From the IMG/VR virus record IMGVR_UViG_3300035698_018473, positions 1-25,727 of that record: a stretch of 25,727 bases of DNA; one strand, written 5' to 3'. The notes below the pieces were generated by a model, which ran no database searches, was not told the origin of the DNA, and saw only the letters and a list, made by a program, of their open reading frames with translations. The translations under genes were made by a program, and so were the position numbers. The number at the start of each line of letters is the position of its first letter. The stretch's first letter is position 1. Shown piece after piece: positions 22,983-25,727 of the stretch. The stretch comes from a virus.

Positions 22983-23775
22983 TCGCAAGATATTAAATTC
23001 ATTATTGCCGGAAGGCGCTTTTTGGGAGCCTGCAACAGATGATGATTATGATAATCTGCTTGAAGGGATTGCTGAAAATACTGAATCTGTCAGGACCAAT
23101 CTTGATTATGTCAGGACTGTAAGAAATCCATTATTGACAACATTATTGTCAGACCTTGAAAAAGATTATGGAGTGATTCCTGTCCCTGCATCAACCGAGC
23201 CAGAAAGACGTAATCGGTTATCCGGAATAATGTATAATAAATCGTCAATCCCTACCTATGAATTATTGGAATTAAAATTGCAGGCAGCCGGATTTGATGT
23301 TCAAGTTCATGCAAACAGTCCTGCAGTTGATCCGGCAACATTCCTTGATGAAGCATTTCAAATGACTTGTGACGATGTATTACCAGGTGGAAATGATGCA
23401 CAATGTGATGAAGCAGAAGCCTATTGTGGCAGAATTGGCGGATATTTATTAGTCAATGGAGCATTTTATTTTTCATATCCGGTTTATACACAATTATGCG
23501 ATGAAGCACTTGTTCAATGTGATGAAACGGATGCACTTGCAGGGAATTATTCAGGCGTTGCACTTGAAGATATTGCTTATCCATTACCGGCAGTAGCAGG
23601 TTATTGGCCGTTAATATTTTTTGTCGGCGGAGATGCAACACGAAATGCACTTGGTGAAATTACAAACATTGATATCGCACCAGTACAAAATGAACGGCAG
23701 GCAGAATTTAAAAGTTTAATATTAAAATATAAACCTATGGCAACATGGGCGGCGTTAATAGTAGTATGGAGTTAA
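22975..23775 (+). CDS. Baseplate protein, YmfQ/Mu gp48 family, with cysteine-rich insertion
   Basis: A 266-aa protein; Mu gp48 is shorter, near 190 aa. The N-terminus 'ILNSLLPEGAFW' (6-17) and 'LEKDYGVIPVPASTEPERRNRL' region (61-82) are classic for YmfQ/DUF2313 proteins, which close the baseplate periphery. The end 'LILKYKPMATWAALIVVWS' is also typical. Residues about 125-190 hold five cysteines (C132, C144, C151, C175, C182), four of them in a CD or CDE setting. They make two related blocks, 'TCDDVLPGGNDAQCDEAEAYCG' (split here: TCDD..., QCDEAEA) and 'LCDEALVQCDETDA'. These could bind metal or form disulfides in the virion. Confidence 0.85.
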   Translation: MLSRKILNSLLPEGAFWEPATDDDYDNLLEGIAENTESVRTNLDYVRTVRNPLLTTLLSDLEKDYGVIPVPASTEPERRNRLSGIMYNKSSIPTYELLELKLQAAGFDVQVHANSPAVDPATFLDEAFQMTCDDVLPGGNDAQCDEAEAYCGRIGGYLLVNGAFYFSYPVYTQLCDEALVQCDETDALAGNYSGVALEDIAYPLPAVAGYWPLIFFVGGDATRNALGEITNIDIAPVQNERQAEFKSLILKYKPMATWAALIVVWS

Positions 23776-23794
23776 ATTAAAGGAGGATGTAATC

Positions 23795-24619
23795 ATGATA
23801 GATTATGCAGCAGTTTTCGCAAATACAACAAATGCATTTCCAGACATTGTGGCTGACAACGTAAGCGCACCAGGGGCAGGAGATGGAACAGAATTTATTG
23901 CAGCACTTATTGATGACCATTGGGGAGCAAGACAGGATTTAATGACACGGGCAGCATTAACACCAGATGCAGCAACCGAAGCCGAAGGATCAAGTCAATT
24001 CATGGATGCGATGGCAAAAGCATTTGCAATCGGTCCCGGAATAATTATGAACTATCCAAAAAATGACACACCGGCAGTAAAAGGCGATAGGCTGTTATTG
24101 TTGCAGGGGCAGGTTCTTGATAATACGGCGGGCGCTTATGATTTGTTAGTTGATGAAGTATGGGTTGGAGTTGACCCAGCAAATGCAGATACCGATTATT
24201 CAGGATATTATAAAACATCAGATGCTCTTGGAGCAGTAAGAGATGATGCAGGCAATTATTTTGTGTTGCCTGATACAAGGGGTCTTGGATTTAAAAATAT
24301 TGGCACAGCAACAATAAATGCCAGAAATAAAGTTGGCCCGGTTGTATTATCAGAATTGCAAGAGGATCAAATGCAACAAATCACAGGTACTATAACAACA
24401 AGAGCCGGAGATCCCGGAGGTGCTTCAATATTAGGAGCAACAGTTGCCGGTGCTTTTTCTGTTGGAGGAGTTGGAGGGGCTTTAAATGATTGGACAAGAA
24501 GTGCTAATACTACAGCTTCTCAAGATTATGATTTTGACTCAGATGATTCCCCAAATGCAAGAACAGGAATTGCAACTCGTGATAGTTCAATCGGTACAAA
24601 TTTCGGAATAACTTACTAA
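23795..24619 (+). CDS. Tail fibre protein with collar-like domain
   Basis: A 274-aa protein after the last baseplate gene, where fibres are found in Mu-like phages. Its start has a strong SD (AAAGGAGG). Residues about 150-165 contain 'NYFVLPDTRGLGFKN', the pattern of phage tail collar/fibre shafts (xFxLPDxRG). The N-terminus would attach to the baseplate. Residues 190-274 are Gly/Thr/Ser-rich with 'GATVAGAFSVGGVGGALNDW' and end in 'SIGTNFGITY', as expected for a receptor-facing tip. It is short for a fibre, and no chaperone of the Mu U or lambda Tfa family is recognised nearby. It probably binds a host surface sugar or protein. Confidence 0.75.
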   Translation: MIDYAAVFANTTNAFPDIVADNVSAPGAGDGTEFIAALIDDHWGARQDLMTRAALTPDAATEAEGSSQFMDAMAKAFAIGPGIIMNYPKNDTPAVKGDRLLLLQGQVLDNTAGAYDLLVDEVWVGVDPANADTDYSGYYKTSDALGAVRDDAGNYFVLPDTRGLGFKNIGTATINARNKVGPVVLSELQEDQMQQITGTITTRAGDPGGASILGATVAGAFSVGGVGGALNDWTRSANTTASQDYDFDSDDSPNARTGIATRDSSIGTNFGITY

Positions 24620-24628
24620 GGAGAAAAT

Positions 24629-25450
24629 ATGAAAACTGTAATAACTCAAAAAATAAATGATTATGACATAATTCAGAATATCGGAAATGCTGATGGCATG
24701 ATTGACCCGATTGAAACTAATAAAATTGTTGCCGTAGAAATTGAAAAAACTGATATTGCAAAACAGATAAAAGGTATTAAAAAGCAAATATCTGTGTATA
24801 TGAATCAGTCAAAACAGGCGAAGCAGGCAGCCAAAGATTCTGCAACACCGGACGAAAAAAAGAAACATTTTGAAGAACATGTATTCAGAATGAAACAAGC
24901 GAAGGAATTAGAGGCTGAACTTGCACCACTTAATAAAGCCCTGAAAAAAGTATTTGGCGAATTGGTACATGAGCACGCCATATATTTTAACATCAAACAT
25001 CCTGAAGGGGTTAAGGAAAAAATAATTCCTGATGATGAAGCTGTGATAATATTAGATAAAATGGGTATTGCTGCCGATGCCGGAAAATTGCTTGATATTA
25101 AAGGAAATCAGATTGAAGATTTTACCGGAAAAATGTTCTATAAAAAGTTAGCTGATGGCTGGCATAAATGGGGAACATATAATATTGGCGAAGCACCGCC
25201 TGCAGGTTATATGGAAAAATTGTCTGATGATGATATTGCTGATATGTCGGCACAGATTGAAAATGAACGGATTAAAAGTTTAAATGCACAGGCAAAATCA
25301 GCAGAAAAAGAAAATGCAATTGCTGGAATTAAATCAAGTGCTGGAATGCTGAAAAATGAACTTGAAGTCCAGGGTGACAAATCGGCTCTGAAAAACGCTC
25401 AGGATTGGCTAAAGGCTGAAACTGAAAAAGTAAATGTTAAATATGGTTGA
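24629..25450 (+). CDS. Coiled-coil protein of unknown function after the tail fibre
   Basis: A 273-aa charged protein. Residues about 30-110 are highly helical with heptad-like Lys/Glu/Ala runs ('KQIKGIKKQISVYMNQSKQAK', 'EEHVFRMKQAKELEAELAPLN'). A middle part (about 125-205) is mixed, with 'GKMFYKKLADGWHKWGTYN', which recalls tail fibre assembly proteins that carry a Trp-rich small domain. The C-terminal 70 residues are again helical. It follows the fibre gene with a proper SD (AAGGAG) and ends just before the terminator. A fibre chaperone role is possible from position, but I do not recognise the family. A structural fibre stalk is another option. Confidence 0.55.
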   Translation: MKTVITQKINDYDIIQNIGNADGMIDPIETNKIVAVEIEKTDIAKQIKGIKKQISVYMNQSKQAKQAAKDSATPDEKKKHFEEHVFRMKQAKELEAELAPLNKALKKVFGELVHEHAIYFNIKHPEGVKEKIIPDDEAVIILDKMGIAADAGKLLDIKGNQIEDFTGKMFYKKLADGWHKWGTYNIGEAPPAGYMEKLSDDDIADMSAQIENERIKSLNAQAKSAEKENAIAGIKSSAGMLKNELEVQGDKSALKNAQDWLKAETEKVNVKYG

Positions 25451-25457
25451 AATAAAA

Positions 25458-25475
25458 AGCCCCGATTAAGGGGCT
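25458..25475. terminator. Bidirectional rho-independent terminator
   Basis: AGCCCC (25458-25463) pairs with GGGGCT (25470-25475) around a six-nt loop. On the minus strand the stem is followed directly by TTTTTATT, a strong signal. On the plus strand it is followed by GATTTTATT, a weaker one. It lies eight nt after the last plus-strand stop and just below the 3' end of the minus-strand tRNA-like element, so it separates converging transcripts. Confidence 0.8.
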
Positions 25476-25488
25476 GATTTTATTAAAA

Positions 25489-25596
25489 TGGGATGACAGG
25501 AATCGAACCTGTCTATTAACATGGTCAACAGTTCAAAGCGTAAGCCCATAAAAGGGTCAATGCTTATCCCTTGCGTACACCGTCCGCCACATCCCC
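25489..25596 (-). tRNA. tRNA-like gene with an oversized anticodon region; identity not assignable
   Basis: On the minus strand, GGGATG (5') can pair with CATCCC (3') as acceptor. A D-arm-like TGGCGGACGGTGTACGC follows, and the T-arm ACAGG-TTCGATT-CCTGT (plus-strand 25496-25512) is canonical. Just before it, CTGTTGAC-CAT-GTTAATAG (25513-25531) folds as a long variable arm, as in Leu/Ser-type tRNAs. The middle is unusual: CAAGG can pair with CTTTG (25534-25538 with 25569-25573), but 30 nt lie between instead of seven. The whole is 108 nt against the usual 85-90 for long-arm tRNAs. No clear anticodon can be read, the first acceptor pair is G-A, and no CCA is encoded. It could be a working odd tRNA, a decayed one, or a tRNA-derived structured RNA. 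Confidence 0.5.
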
Positions 25597-25727
25597 GCAT
25601 TTATTTTTAAGCCTATTTATTTCATCTTGTTGTAATTTTATTACATCTAATGCCAATTCGGGATGTCCATGTGTATAATCAACAAATGATGCTTCAAAAA
25701 TTTCCTTTACTTTGTCTAAAACAGTTA
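25564..25727 (-). CDS. Partial hypothetical protein, 3' end only, running into the tRNA-like element
   Basis: The minus strand is open from the right edge of the window to a TAA at 25564-25566, giving the last 53 residues of a protein whose start lies outside. It is acidic and helical: 'DKVKEIFEASFVDYTHGHPE' is followed by 'LALDVIKLQQDEINRLKNK', a probable coiled coil. The final residues CGDVADGVRKG are read from the 5' half of the tRNA-like element (33 nt overlap). No family recognised. Its codon use fits that of the phage genes. It could be a phage gene on the opposite strand or, if this is a prophage edge, a host gene. Confidence 0.45.
   Translation of the reverse strand, partial: TVLDKVKEIFEASFVDYTHGHPELALDVIKLQQDEINRLKNKCGDVADGVRKG

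Noticed and set aside
25541-25556. Anticodon UUA (ochre suppressor) in the tRNA-like element
   Set aside because: A loop TTTTATG can be drawn with a GACCC/GGCTT stem, but the stem has a central mismatch and a wobble, position 37 would be U, and 14 extra nt would separate it from the D-arm. The evidence is too weak to claim suppression.
1-25727. CRISPR array, insertion sequence, integrase or attachment-site pair
   Set aside because: No regularly spaced repeats, no transposase or recombinase frame and no matching long direct repeats were seen in the window.

Overview
This window is the structural-gene region of a tailed, contractile (myovirus-type) phage or prophage. It is AT-rich and almost gap-free, with many 1-14 nt start/stop overlaps. 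Clear Shine-Dalgarno (SD) sequences and a TTGACA/TATATT-type promoter argue for a Gram-negative or otherwise SD-using bacterial host. I cannot name the host. No integrase, repressor or replication gene lies in the window, so lytic versus temperate life style cannot be decided.

The layout is a mosaic. Positions 200-13209 follow the lambda head order: small terminase (fused here to an HNH nuclease domain), GpA-type large terminase, gpW-like protein, gpB portal, gpC protease with a nested Nu3-like scaffold, gpD decoration protein, gpE major capsid protein, FI-position protein, FII-like connector and tail terminator. Positions 13230-24619 follow the phage Mu tail order: sheath (L), tube (M), tail assembly chaperone with a probable -1 frameshift extension, tape measure, gp43-like, gpP/gp44-like, gp45 spike, gp46, gp47 (baseplate J), gp48 (YmfQ) and a tail fibre, then an unrecognised coiled-coil protein.

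Several genes interrupt this order. A DNA methyltransferase lies between the large terminase and gpW. Two virion-accessory-like beta proteins and a lysis cassette (small membrane protein, a protein with an HxxxH motif, an amidase endolysin, two more membrane proteins) lie between portal and protease. A family 2 glycosyltransferase lies between tail tube and chaperone. A 56-aa ORF lies between gp45 and gp46.

Transcription probably starts from a promoter near 77-106 and is reinforced by a second promoter near 4187-4214 that overlaps a 27-bp near-palindrome. It ends at a bidirectional terminator at 25458-25475. From the right edge, on the minus strand, a partial coding region runs into an unusual tRNA-like element that ends at the same terminator.

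The points most worth following up are the start-less -1 frame zinc-ribbon extension of the chaperone, the HNH-terminase fusion, the glycosyltransferase inside the tail operon, and the oversized tRNA-like element overlapping a coding region.
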